NCBI GenBank assembly: GCA_900551115.1
Contig: URUY01000032.1
Coordinates: 1 to 31,924, forward strand
Direction of reading: 5' to 3'
From: an uncultured Lachnospiraceae bacterium
GTDB lineage: Bacteria; Bacillota; Clostridia; Lachnospirales; Lachnospiraceae
Length of the DNA: 31,924 nucleotides
The position numbers were made by a program, and so were the translations under genes. Below the pieces are notes generated by a model. That model did no database searches and was not told the origin of the DNA. It saw only the letters and a program-made list of their open reading frames with translations. Below, in pieces: positions 7,926 through 16,443 of the stretch. The first letter of the stretch is position 1, and the number at the start of each line of letters is the position of its first letter.

Positions 7926-8939
7926 ATGGCTAAAACGGTCAAAATGTCAGACATTGCAGAGGCACTTAACGTCAGTACGGTTACGGTATCAAAGGCGCTG
8001 TCCAACCAAAAGGGTGTCAGTGAAGAGATGCGTGCCAAGGTAAAAGAAATGTCCGAGCAGATGGGCTATAAGAAATATTTGACGCCGAAGGGAACAGGCG
8101 GAAGAGGATACAATATCGGTGTGCTTATGTCGGAAGTATATGTAGAGAAATATGCTACATTCTATTGGCAGATGTATCAGGCAATCAATGCCAAGGCTGT
8201 CAGGGACAACTGTTTCGTACTGCTGGAGGTATTGAGTACAGAGGATGAGAAGGCACTGATGCCGCCCAAGCTGCTGACAGAGGGAAAGGTACAGGGGCTT
8301 TTGGTGCTGGGAGCCATTCAAAGCAGTTATCTGAAGCTTTTGAAGGAAGACTTTTCGATACCCCTTATCTTTGTTGATTTCTACGATTCCGGGGTGATAG
8401 AGGATGCCGTTATATCCAACAGCTTTTACGGTACTTATACCCTGACAAATTATCTGATTGAAATGGGGCACAGAAATATTGCGTTTGTGGGAACGCTGTT
8501 TTCTACAGAGAGTATAACGGACCGTTATTTCGGATATGTCAAGTCGCTGATGGAGCATGGGATTAAGCCAAAAGAAGAATGGCTGGTACCGGACAGAGAT
8601 CAGAAACGTAGGGTTTATGAGGAAATTCCCCTGCCGGAGGATATGCCGAGCGCATTTGTCTGCAACTGTGATTTGATTGCAGCACAGGTCATAAAGACCT
8701 TGAAGAGGCGCGGCATAAGAGTTCCTGAGGATGTGTCGGTAGTGGGATTTGACGACTATATCCATCCCGGTCTGTGTAATGTAGGCATTACTACCTATGC
8801 TGTCAATATGAGCGGCATGGCAGAGGCCGGACTGCAGATTTTGTATTCTAAAATAAACGGTGATAAGCCTCTTGTAGGAATGCATATGGTAGAGGGTGAA
8901 ATCGTTATCAAAGAGAGCGTCAGGAAAATAAACGAATAA
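7926..8939 (+). CDS. LacI/GalR-family transcriptional regulator
   Basis: A 337-residue repressor-type protein. The N-terminal LacI HTH is clear (MSDIAEALNVSTVTVSKALS, residues 7-26), followed by the hinge region and a periplasmic-binding-protein-like effector domain. This includes the family's GHRNIAFVG and PEDVSVVGFDDY segments. ATG 7926 is preceded by AAGAGGAAA. It sits 161 bases after the alpha-galactosidase with its own strong promoter, and a terminator follows. Likely ligand is a galactoside, glucose derivative or sugar phosphate; nothing in the sequence settles this. It probably controls genes of this carbohydrate region and itself. Confidence 0.95.
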   Translation: MAKTVKMSDIAEALNVSTVTVSKALSNQKGVSEEMRAKVKEMSEQMGYKKYLTPKGTGGRGYNIGVLMSEVYVEKYATFYWQMYQAINAKAVRDNCFVLLEVLSTEDEKALMPPKLLTEGKVQGLLVLGAIQSSYLKLLKEDFSIPLIFVDFYDSGVIEDAVISNSFYGTYTLTNYLIEMGHRNIAFVGTLFSTESITDRYFGYVKSLMEHGIKPKEEWLVPDRDQKRRVYEEIPLPEDMPSAFVCNCDLIAAQVIKTLKRRGIRVPEDVSVVGFDDYIHPGLCNVGITTYAVNMSGMAEAGLQILYSKINGDKPLVGMHMVEGEIVIKESVRKINE

Positions 8940-8980
8940 GGCTGTCGGATAAAAGGATGCTGCAAATAAAGATGCCGAAG

Positions 8981-9008
8981 GCGGAGACTTAAAGGTCTCC
9001 GCTTTTTT
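8981..9008 (+). terminator. Intrinsic terminator after the LacI gene
   Basis: GCGGAGAC (8981-8988) pairs perfectly with GTCTCCGC (8995-9002), followed by six T. As at 4535, it overlaps the stop codon of the converging AraC gene. Confidence 0.92.
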
Positions 9009-9870
9009 GCTGTCTGTAGGTGCCCGGAGTGAGTCCTACAATATTTTTAAAATGATGTATGAAAAGATTGGTATTTTCATAGCCTACCTGCTCACTGATT
9101 TCGTGTATTTTTGCGGAGGTGGCAGAAAGCAGCTTTTTTGCCTGTCTGATACGTGTCAGATGCAGATACCGGATAGGGGAAAAACCAAAAAAAGCCTGAA
9201 ATTCCCGGCATAAACGATATTTGTTGATGCAGAACTGACACGAAAGGGAAGAAAGCGAGATATCCTGACTGTAGGATTCCTCAATAAAATGTTTTACCCT
9301 GCTTAATTCGGGAGGTACCGGAGAGGTATGCTGCACAGCCCTTTGGTGTGAAATGCTTTCACAGAAAATATCCGTCATCAAACGATGTACGGAAAAGAAA
9401 TCCTTTTGCTCACATGCGTACAAAAGCGCTCTGATTTCCGTATTCAGGTAAACGGCATCCCTTAAAAGAAAAGGGACGCCTGCATTCAGCGTGTCGTAAA
9501 AATAGAAAGCTCCGTTGCCGTCGAAGTAAAGGATGCAGTAGGTAAAGTCAATGTCGCCGGTAAGGGTAAACGGCTCGGTACAGGAAAAAAGAAGAAAAGT
9601 GCTTTCTGTAAGGATATGCTGTGCGTGCCTGGTCTGAAAAGCACCGCTTCCTGTAAAGACATAGAGCAGACAGAAGGCATGAAAGCCTAAAAAGGACAGG
9701 GAAGAGCCGGGAGGCATGGATATAACACTGCAGGCAAGCGGGGAGAGCAGATGTCGGGAATCTGCTCCGGCAGATTCTATGCTTTTGGGAAGGAGGGATG
9801 TAAGGGTCTGGTTTTGGTCGGACAGATGGTAACCTGAAAGGCTGTGAATAAGCTGACTGGTAAAAAGCAT
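8989..9870 (-). CDS. AraC-family regulator next to the sugar importer
   Basis: A 293-residue regulator. ATG at 9870 is preferred: AAGGAG lies just before it on the minus strand, while the GTG six codons upstream has none. The N-terminal 160 residues are a cupin-like sensor domain. The C-terminal 100 residues hold two HTHs, the first around DISLSSLSCQFCINKYRLCR and the second around ISEQVGYENTNLFIHHFKN, ending in GLTPGTYR. It is divergent from the sugar-binding lipoprotein gene across a 398-base AT-rich region, so it is the best candidate for the importer operon's activator. Inducer unknown. Confidence 0.92.
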   Translation of the reverse strand: MLFTSQLIHSLSGYHLSDQNQTLTSLLPKSIESAGADSRHLLSPLACSVISMPPGSSLSFLGFHAFCLLYVFTGSGAFQTRHAQHILTESTFLLFSCTEPFTLTGDIDFTYCILYFDGNGAFYFYDTLNAGVPFLLRDAVYLNTEIRALLYACEQKDFFSVHRLMTDIFCESISHQRAVQHTSPVPPELSRVKHFIEESYSQDISLSSLSCQFCINKYRLCREFQAFFGFSPIRYLHLTRIRQAKKLLSATSAKIHEISEQVGYENTNLFIHHFKNIVGLTPGTYRQQKSGDL

Positions 9871-10268
9871 GGGACTCCTTTCCGGCACAAAGTGCCTGCA
9901 AAACGGAAGGTAAAGCAGAAAACATATGGGGCTAAAAATATAACCGGCTACAAATCTGCAATTAATTTACATCCAAAGCAATCATAAAAGAAAAAGTAAT
10001 TTAAAAAGCAAAAACAAACATTAAAATATTAAGCTAAAAATAAACTAAAATAACATTTATATTTAGAATACTATAGTTTTAAGCTAAAATAAATTGGCAA
10101 TAGTATACAAAAAAAGAAATAGAAAACTGTGAAAAACAAAGAAATAGTAAGTGATATCAATAATAAGATATAAAAAACAAAAACTTAAGATGACTAAATA
10201 AACAACAAATGATAAATTAAATATTAAGTTAACTAGAGGTTAACTAATTGATAAGGAGGGTATTTATT
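9871..10268. promoter_or_regulatory. Long AT-rich divergent control region before the importer operon
   Basis: About 400 bases with no gene between AraC and the binding-protein gene, strikingly A/T-rich from about 9950. Possible promoter: TTTAGA (10062-10067), 17-base spacer, TAAAAT (10085-10090). The 11-mer TTAAGCTAAAA occurs at 10029-10039 and 10079-10089, 50 bases apart. GTTAACTA is directly repeated at 10228-10235 and 10239-10246, 11 bases apart, just before the ribosome binding site AAGGAGGG. These are candidate regulator sites. No catabolite-repression (cre) consensus was recognised. Confidence 0.5.
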
Positions 10269-11699
10269 ATGAAACTGAAAAAGGTTTTAGCGCTTTCCAT
10301 GGCAGCAGCACTTGTACTTGGTACAGCAGGCTGCGGTGATAAAGCAAAAAACAATGCACCGGCAGATTCCGGCAGCACAACAACACCGCAGACGGAAAGT
10401 GCTACAGCATCTACAGAGGAGGTTACAGTACCCGCAGAGGAAACTCTGAACTATGCGGATATCGTGGTAGGAGAAAGCTATCAGGATATAACAGCAGAGC
10501 TTAAGGTATTGTCACAGAGAACGGATTTGGCAGATACCAAGTTTGCGGACTATGCAGAAGCTTTTAACGAGCTGTATCCTAATATCACCATTACCTATGA
10601 AACTATTACAGATTACGCAGAGCAGGCGCTTCTGCGCGTTTCACAGTCTGACTGGGATGTTATGATGATTCCGGCAGTCGACAAAAACGAGCTTCCTACT
10701 TATTTTGTTCCTTTCGGTGATTTGGCAAGTATGGAGGCAGAGGTGCGTTTTGCAAATACATGGATGTATGATAATCAGGTATATGGTGTGGCATCCACCG
10801 GTAATGCAAGCGGTATTGTTTACAACAAGGCAGTATTTGAAGCAGCAGGCGTAACAACGCTGCCGGCTACGCCTGATGAATTCATTGCGGCGCTGCAGGC
10901 TGTCAAGGATAATACAGATGCAATTCCTATGTACACCAACTATGCGGCAGGCTGGACTATGGGTGGTCAGTGGGATGCTTATATCTCCGGTTCCACAGGG
11001 GATTCCGCTTACCAGAATCAGAAGATGCTTCATGACGCAGCACCGTTTAGGGATTACGGTGACGGTACCCATCCTTATGCGGTATACAAAATCCTTTATG
11101 ATGCAGTTTCCATGGATCTGACTGAGGAGGATTACTCTACTACTGACTGGGAAGGCTCTAAGGGCATGATTAATAACGGTGAAATCGGCTGTATGGCACT
11201 TGGCTCCTGGGCATTCAGCCAGATGCAGGAAGCGGGCGAGAATCCCGATGATATCGGTTATATGCCGTTCCCTGTAAGTGTTGACGGCAAACAGTATGCA
11301 TCAGCAGGTGCAGACTATAGCTACGGCGTAAACGCACAGGCTTCTGATGACAATAAAAAGGCAGCAATGCTGTATGTGAAGTGGCTTACCGAGCAGTCCG
11401 GTTTTTCTTACAGCGAGGGCGGTATCCCTATTGATTTAGAAGGCGAATACCCTGATTTGTATGCTGCATTTGACGGCGTTGAATATGTAACGGATGAAGC
11501 GGCAGCTGCAGGTGAAGAAACCTTAAAGGATGAGCTGAATGCGGAATCCGAGCTGATGATTAATGCAGGCGGCGACAAGAAGGTTATGGAAATCGTAGAG
11601 CATGCTGACAGAGGTGACATGACCTTTGACGAGATTATGGAATCCTGGAATCAGGCATGGAGCGATGCACAGACATCACTTGGCGTTACGGCTGAATAA
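10269..11699 (+). CDS. ABC sugar importer, lipoprotein substrate-binding protein
   Basis: A 476-residue family-1 extracellular solute-binding protein (MsmE/MalE class) that would capture an oligosaccharide at the cell surface. The signal peptide (MKLKKVLALSMAAALVLG) leads to a lipobox TAGC with the acylated Cys at residue 22. An acidic Ser/Thr-rich linker and a two-lobe binding fold follow. ATG 10269 is chosen because AAGGAGGG precedes it. The downstream hairpin at 11721 separates it from the permease genes, so it is probably made in excess over them. Given the neighbouring GH36 enzyme, an alpha-galactoside of the raffinose/melibiose type is the likely ligand; this is inference. Confidence 0.93.
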   Translation: MKLKKVLALSMAAALVLGTAGCGDKAKNNAPADSGSTTTPQTESATASTEEVTVPAEETLNYADIVVGESYQDITAELKVLSQRTDLADTKFADYAEAFNELYPNITITYETITDYAEQALLRVSQSDWDVMMIPAVDKNELPTYFVPFGDLASMEAEVRFANTWMYDNQVYGVASTGNASGIVYNKAVFEAAGVTTLPATPDEFIAALQAVKDNTDAIPMYTNYAAGWTMGGQWDAYISGSTGDSAYQNQKMLHDAAPFRDYGDGTHPYAVYKILYDAVSMDLTEEDYSTTDWEGSKGMINNGEIGCMALGSWAFSQMQEAGENPDDIGYMPFPVSVDGKQYASAGADYSYGVNAQASDDNKKAAMLYVKWLTEQSGFSYSEGGIPIDLEGEYPDLYAAFDGVEYVTDEAAAAGEETLKDELNAESELMINAGGDKKVMEIVEHADRGDMTFDEIMESWNQAWSDAQTSLGVTAE

Positions 11700-11720
11700 G
11701 GAAATCGTAATGGCAGGAAG

Positions 11721-11749
11721 GCGGGGCTTTGGTTTGGCCCCGCTTATTT
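11721..11749 (+). terminator. Leaky hairpin between binding protein and permease genes
   Basis: GCGGGGC (11721-11727) pairs perfectly with GCCCCGC (11737-11743), followed by only a weak TTATTT tail. A hairpin in this spot typically stabilises or partly ends the binding-protein mRNA, giving more binding protein than permease. A full terminator is less likely because the permease genes lack an obvious separate promoter. Confidence 0.65.
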
Positions 11750-11799
11750 CACCATGTAGAAAATGTATATTTATGCAATAAAGGTGCCGGGAGTGGATT

Positions 11800-12819
11800 A
11801 TGAGAGAAAATAGAGCTTTAAAGTGGATAAAGAGCCGTAAGGGACAACGTTTTTTTGTAATAGCAACGTTTATGGCCGTACCTCTTATACTGTTGTTTGT
11901 ATTTACCTATCTGCCCTTTGGAGAAATGGTAAAATTTAGTTTTTATAAGATGAAGTACACGGGAAGCCGTACATTTGTAGGGTGGAAAAATTACATTGAT
12001 GTTTTCAGGCGGGACGACTGTTTCGGAGCGCTGAAGCTGAGCTTTTATTATATGGCAGGCGCGGTTTTACAGCTGGCACTGGCTCTTTATTTTGCAACGA
12101 TTTTAAGCTTTAAGGTAAAAGGCGGCAATTTTTTCAAAGGGGCGATTTTTTTCCCCTATCTGATAAATGGCATAGCAATCGGATTTATCTTCCGTTTTTT
12201 CTATACAAGAGGATTTGTATTTGATACGGTGCTGCAGTGGTGCGGCTTTGATTTGGAGAAGCTTCCCTATTGGCTGAAGGATACAGGGGTTAATAATATA
12301 TCACTGGTAGCAACCAGCGTCTGGCGGTATATGGGGCAGAACATGGTGCTGTTTATCGGAGCTATCATGTCGGTAGACAGCGATTTGTATGAAGCGTCAA
12401 ATCTGGACGGCGCAAACAGATTCAAGCAGTTTATACATATCATTCTGCCGAGCATCAGGACGATTGTCATGTTAAATCTGATATTGTCCATTACCGGTTC
12501 CTTAAGTGCATTTGAGCCGGCTTATGTCATTACCAAGGGCAGCAACGGTACCGGTACCTACTTTGTCATTATGGACGAACTGGCCCATGTAACCCAGAAG
12601 GTAGGACTGGCATCGGCTATGGCGGTTATCCTGCTTGGCATTATACTGGCTGCAACCGGCTTGCAGAAGCTGTTTTTTAAGTATGTGTTCAGAAATGCTG
12701 AGGATGAGGACAAAAATGCAGGAAAGAGAAGGGAAAAGCGGCTTGCCCGTTATGCTGCAGGAAAAAGCAGGCGGAAGAGCCTTTCCCGGAAGAATGTGGC
12801 AGGAGGCAGGAGGGCATGA
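11800..12819 (+). CDS. ABC sugar importer permease, MsmF/MalF type
   Basis: A 339-residue inner-membrane permease with about six hydrophobic helices. The EAA-loop motif that docks the ATPase reads EASNLDGANRFKQF with ILP downstream, as in the CUT1 family. ATG 11800 follows GGGAGTGG. The stop overlaps the next permease (ATGA). Odd point: after the last helix the protein continues with about 40 very basic residues rich in Lys/Arg (for example KRREKRLARYAAGKSRRKS), longer and more basic than usual for this family. With the next gene it forms the membrane channel for the upstream binding protein. Confidence 0.93.
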   Translation: MRENRALKWIKSRKGQRFFVIATFMAVPLILLFVFTYLPFGEMVKFSFYKMKYTGSRTFVGWKNYIDVFRRDDCFGALKLSFYYMAGAVLQLALALYFATILSFKVKGGNFFKGAIFFPYLINGIAIGFIFRFFYTRGFVFDTVLQWCGFDLEKLPYWLKDTGVNNISLVATSVWRYMGQNMVLFIGAIMSVDSDLYEASNLDGANRFKQFIHIILPSIRTIVMLNLILSITGSLSAFEPAYVITKGSNGTGTYFVIMDELAHVTQKVGLASAMAVILLGIILAATGLQKLFFKYVFRNAEDEDKNAGKRREKRLARYAAGKSRRKSLSRKNVAGGRRA

Positions 12820-13697
12820 AAATAGTTAGAATTGTAAAAAAGATTGTTGCAAGGCTGCTTATTTATGCCAGCCTGACATTTGCATCCCTGGTTGCCCTGA
12901 TTCCTGTGGTAAGCTGTGTGATTACAGCCTTTAAACCTACGGAGGAATATAACCGTACCAATGTGATGGAACTGCCGGAAATATGGAAGCATTTTGAGTT
13001 CAGCCTGGAGTGGTTTAAAGCCGCTTTTGCCAATTTTGCAGATGCATGGGTGCAGGCAGATATGGCGCTGGCTTTCCGCAATACGATTATCATCATGGTG
13101 TTTGTGCTTTTAGGCTCCGTTATGACAGGGTCCATGCTGGCGTATGTATTAAGCCGTTTCAAGTTTCCGGGAAACGGACTTATCAGAAACCTGTTTTTGT
13201 TTGCTACACTGCTTCCGGGCATTGCCATGCAGGTGTCCCTGTATCAGATTATGTACAACATAGGCTTTATCAACCATTTATACGGCTATATCATTATGTC
13301 CATGGGTACTGACGTTATTTCCATCTATATCTTTATCCAGTTTTTTGAAAACATTCCGACTTCCCTGGACGAATCGGCTATCATGGACGGCTGTACCTAT
13401 TTCGGTGTATTTTTCAGGATACTGTTTCCGCTGTTAAAACCGGCGGTTGTAACAGTGCTGATTTTAAAGGGGGTAGGCACCTATAACGAATATTATTCTG
13501 CCAGCCTGTATTTGCAGGATAAAAGCAGGTTTATTACGGTGGCAACCAGTCTGTATAAGTTTTCGGGACCTTTGGGCAACCGGTATAATCTAATCTGCGC
13601 AGGACTTCTGATTACCCTGCTTCCGGCGCTGGTTATCTTTATTATCTGCCAGAAGCAGATATACGGCGGACTGACTTTGGGGGCGGTTAAGGGGTAA
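12816..13697 (+). CDS. ABC sugar importer permease, MsmG/MalG type
   Basis: A 293-residue CUT1 permease with six helices and the EAA loop ESAIMDGCTYFGVFFRILFP. The LKGVGTYNEYYSASLYL segment near the C-terminal part is typical of this subunit. It is translationally coupled to the previous permease by a 4-base overlap. No ATPase gene follows; instead there is a control region and manA. The importer must therefore borrow an ATPase from elsewhere, as MsmK-type subunits do in other Firmicutes. Confidence 0.94.
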   Translation: MKIVRIVKKIVARLLIYASLTFASLVALIPVVSCVITAFKPTEEYNRTNVMELPEIWKHFEFSLEWFKAAFANFADAWVQADMALAFRNTIIIMVFVLLGSVMTGSMLAYVLSRFKFPGNGLIRNLFLFATLLPGIAMQVSLYQIMYNIGFINHLYGYIIMSMGTDVISIYIFIQFFENIPTSLDESAIMDGCTYFGVFFRILFPLLKPAVVTVLILKGVGTYNEYYSASLYLQDKSRFITVATSLYKFSGPLGNRYNLICAGLLITLLPALVIFIICQKQIYGGLTLGAVKG

Positions 13698-13794
13698 GCT
13701 GCTGTGTGCGGCAGCGGTGTAAAAGGGATATCTGTAAAATCCGGTGGGAAATGTATTTTCTGTAGAAAATTCTATGGGAAATAAGGTTTTTCAC

Positions 13795-13823
13795 TGGATT
13801 TTGTAATTTGAAATGTATATAAT
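13795..13823 (+). promoter_or_regulatory. Candidate promoter for manA and the epimerase gene
   Basis: A perfect -10 TATAAT (13818-13823) lies 17 bases after a weak -35 (TGGATT, 13795-13800). It would let the two downstream sugar enzymes be expressed independently of the importer. Confidence 0.5.
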
Positions 13824-13883
13824 AAGGTTGATGTCGGTGTACAGCTTACACTGACGCTAATGAACAGCACAGGAGAATGGCAA

Positions 13884-14828
13884 ATGATGGACAATAACGA
13901 AATACTTTTTTTGAAGCCACACTTAAAGGATGTAGTCTGGGGAGGCAATAAGCTGAGAGACGAATTCGGCTATGAAGGTGCGGGGGATGCTACCGGCGAG
14001 TGCTGGGGTATCAGTGCCCATCCTAACGGAGACTGCGAAATCATAAACGGAGCGTTTAAAGGCATGACGTTATCCACTCTCTATAAAGAGCATAGGGAGC
14101 TTTTTGGTAATATTACGGCAGAAGAGTTTCCGCTGCTTGTAAAAATTATCGATGCAAAACAGGATCTGAGTATTCAGGTGCATCCTGATGATGCTTATGT
14201 AAGGGAGCATGAGAGCTGTCCCTATGGCAAGACGGAATGCTGGTATGTGATGGACTGCCCCAAGGGAGCAAGTCTGGTTATCGGCCATCATGCAGGGAGC
14301 CGGAAAGAACTGGCAGATATGATTCATGAGGGCAGATATGAGGAGCTTATCAGGCAGATACCTGTCCGTAAAGGGGATATGATTCAGATTACTCCCGGTA
14401 CGGTGCATGCCATCAAGGGTGGTTTTACGATTTTGGAAACCCAGCAGAGCAGTGATATCACCTACCGCGTATATGATTACGGCAGACTGGTAGACGGGAA
14501 AGAGAGACCTCTTCATGTACAGCAGAGTATCGATGTCATAAATGTGCCGGATAAAGCGGGAGACGAGGCGGTTGCCCATACGGACGGACTTGCTGACAAT
14601 AAGATGAATCTGCTTGTTGCCTGTGAGTTTTATAAAGTATGGAAGCTTCATGTGACACAGCCTGTGACGGCAGAGCAGAAGTATCCTTTTTTACTTGCCA
14701 GCGTGCTTGACGGCAGCGGCAGTATAAACGGCATTCCGGTCAAAAAAGGAGACCATTTTATTCTGCCTGCGGGCATGGGAGAGGTTGAATTTGACGGCTC
14801 TATGGAACTGATCTTGTCGAGTGTTTAG
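13884..14828 (+). CDS. manA: Mannose-6-phosphate isomerase, class I
   Basis: Interconverts mannose-6-phosphate and fructose-6-phosphate in the cytosol, a zinc-dependent cupin enzyme. 314 residues, the short Firmicute class I type. Zinc-site residues are visible in QVHPDD (H100), KTECWY (E118) and GTVHAI (H175), and the KPHLKDVVWGG start is typical. ATG 13884 is preferred over ATG 13860 because AGGAGA lies seven bases upstream of it. It is followed 30 bases later by the epimerase gene and shares its likely promoter, so the two act in hexose entry to glycolysis after oligosaccharide cleavage. Confidence 0.95.
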   Translation: MMDNNEILFLKPHLKDVVWGGNKLRDEFGYEGAGDATGECWGISAHPNGDCEIINGAFKGMTLSTLYKEHRELFGNITAEEFPLLVKIIDAKQDLSIQVHPDDAYVREHESCPYGKTECWYVMDCPKGASLVIGHHAGSRKELADMIHEGRYEELIRQIPVRKGDMIQITPGTVHAIKGGFTILETQQSSDITYRVYDYGRLVDGKERPLHVQQSIDVINVPDKAGDEAVAHTDGLADNKMNLLVACEFYKVWKLHVTQPVTAEQKYPFLLASVLDGSGSINGIPVKKGDHFILPAGMGEVEFDGSMELILSSV

Positions 14829-14858
14829 ATAGCGGTACAGGCGGAAGGAGAAACAGTC

Positions 14859-15731
14859 ATGGCTTTATATACATTAGAAAACGGAGATATCAGAATAAAG
14901 GTGGATTCCTATGGCGCAGAGCTGCGGTCCCTTGTGGATGTGAAAACAGAAAGGGAATATATGTGGTGCGGCGATGCGGCGTATTGGGGCAGAATATCTC
15001 CGATACTTTTTCCTGTTGTAGGAAGCTATAGAAACGGTGAGAGCCGTTACAGGGGAAAGGTATATAAGCTGCCTCAGCACGGCTTTGCCAGAGACATGGA
15101 ATTTATGCTTACCGAACAGACAAAAGAGGAAATTTGGTTTTGCCTGACGGACAAGGAAAATACCTGGGAAAATTATCCTTTTGCATTTTCCCTTGAGCTG
15201 GGCTATCGTCTCGCCGGACGGCGTGTGGAAGTCATGTGGCGGGTAAGTAATCCGGCTGAAGAAAATCTGTATTTTTCCATCGGCGGGCATCCGGCTTTTG
15301 CCGTACCGAAAAGAGAACCGGATAAAATAAACGGATATATTGCTTTTGGCGGCGTGGAAAGCATTACGGTGCGCAAAATAAAAGACGGATTAGCGGTGGA
15401 CGCCTTGAAAGAGATCGGATTGGAGCCGGGCGGTATCCTGCCGGTAACGGAAGAAACCTTTGCAGAGGACGCGCTGGTTGTGGAAGACGGCCAGACAGGC
15501 AGGGTGCAGCTTTTGGATGAGAAGAAGAAGCCGTTTGTTACAGTGGATTTTGATGCGCCGTTGTTTGGCGTATGGACGCCTTCGGATAAAAATGCACCGT
15601 TCATCTGTATTGAGCCGTGGTACGGCAGGTGTGACAGAGAGGACTTTACCGGCAGTCTTAAGGAGCGGGAATGGGGCAATGCTCTTGCGGCAGGAGAGAG
15701 CTTTGAAGCCTCCTATACGATTATGATATAA
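14859..15731 (+). CDS. Aldose 1-epimerase family protein, LacX-like
   Basis: A 290-residue galactose-mutarotase-like beta-supersandwich protein. Family landmarks include the SYGAELRSL start, ISPILFPVVGS, LPQHGFARDMEF with the conserved His, SIGGHPAF with the second His, and the C-terminal FICIEPWYGRCD. These match the LacX branch rather than GalM. ATG 14859 has GGAAGGAG upstream. It likely interconverts anomers of a free or phosphorylated hexose released by the alpha-galactosidase. Exact substrate is unknown. Confidence 0.92.
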   Translation: MALYTLENGDIRIKVDSYGAELRSLVDVKTEREYMWCGDAAYWGRISPILFPVVGSYRNGESRYRGKVYKLPQHGFARDMEFMLTEQTKEEIWFCLTDKENTWENYPFAFSLELGYRLAGRRVEVMWRVSNPAEENLYFSIGGHPAFAVPKREPDKINGYIAFGGVESITVRKIKDGLAVDALKEIGLEPGGILPVTEETFAEDALVVEDGQTGRVQLLDEKKKPFVTVDFDAPLFGVWTPSDKNAPFICIEPWYGRCDREDFTGSLKEREWGNALAAGESFEASYTIMI

Positions 15732-15745
15732 AGCAGGTTTGACAA

Positions 15746-15787
15746 AAAGCGGTGTCCGTGTATACAGGCGGAGTCACCGCTTTCTTT
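15746..15787 (+). terminator. Intrinsic terminator closing the carbohydrate region
   Basis: AAAGCGGTG (15746-15754) pairs with CACCGCTTT (15775-15783), extended by an inner TCCG/CGGA pairing, with TTTCTTT at the end. Confidence 0.88.
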
Positions 15788-15941
15788 ATACATTTTTAAA
15801 ACCGCATATATTTTATTATAACTTTATAAAACCTTATTTTCCTTTTTAGAATTTGCTCATACGACGTTCACAATTTTCTGCTACGATAATTACATAATTG
15901 CCGGTGACAGGGTACGGACAGGCATATATTGGAAAGGCTGG

Positions 15942-16346
15942 ATGAGACAGATGAGAGAAAAACTGGTACGGTTTATGTATGGCAGATACGGCGTGGATAA
16001 GTTGTCCAAGCATATGGTTACTGCGGGATTGGTACTTTGCATTGTGTCCCTGTTTTTGGGCGGAGACCTGTTTTATCTGATGGCGATTGCATTGTTTGTT
16101 TACGGATATTTTAGGATTTTTTCCAAAAATCATGCAAAGCGGTATAAGGAGCTGTACGCTTATGAAAAATTTCTGTCAAAGGTGAAGAAATATCCTGAAC
16201 AATGGAAACGGGAAGCAAAACAACGGAAGGATTACCGTATTTTTAAGTGTCCGAGCTGCAGACAGAAAATCCGCATTCCGAAAGGACGGGGAAATGTGGA
16301 AATACGCTGCCAGAAGTGCAGCGCAGTTTTCCGTAAAAAGACCTGA
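15942..16346 (+). CDS. Small membrane protein with C-terminal zinc ribbon
   Basis: A 134-residue protein of unknown function. Two adjacent hydrophobic helices (about residues 25-62) are followed by a basic linker, then a zinc-ribbon module with two Cys pairs in CPSCRQKIRIPKG and RCQKCSAVFRKK. The ribbon resembles the MJ0042-type or zinc-ribbon_5-type fingers in small Firmicute membrane proteins. ATG 15942 follows GGAAAGG; the ATG three codons later is an alternative. It is alone between a terminator and the alarmone synthetase. Role unknown. Confidence 0.8.
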   Translation: MRQMREKLVRFMYGRYGVDKLSKHMVTAGLVLCIVSLFLGGDLFYLMAIALFVYGYFRIFSKNHAKRYKELYAYEKFLSKVKKYPEQWKREAKQRKDYRIFKCPSCRQKIRIPKGRGNVEIRCQKCSAVFRKKT

Positions 16347-16443
16347 TGTCGGAGAAAACAGGAAAAAGGCGCAGAAGAATACGGAATTGTAAGGCGGCAG
16401 ACGCGAGAAGAAAAACAGACAGATAATGGGGAAGTAAAGACAA

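Noticed and set aside
7989..8885. Long minus-strand open frame opposite the LacI gene
   Set aside because: It lacks family motifs and a ribosome site and exactly mirrors a gene with clear LacI domains; a shadow frame.
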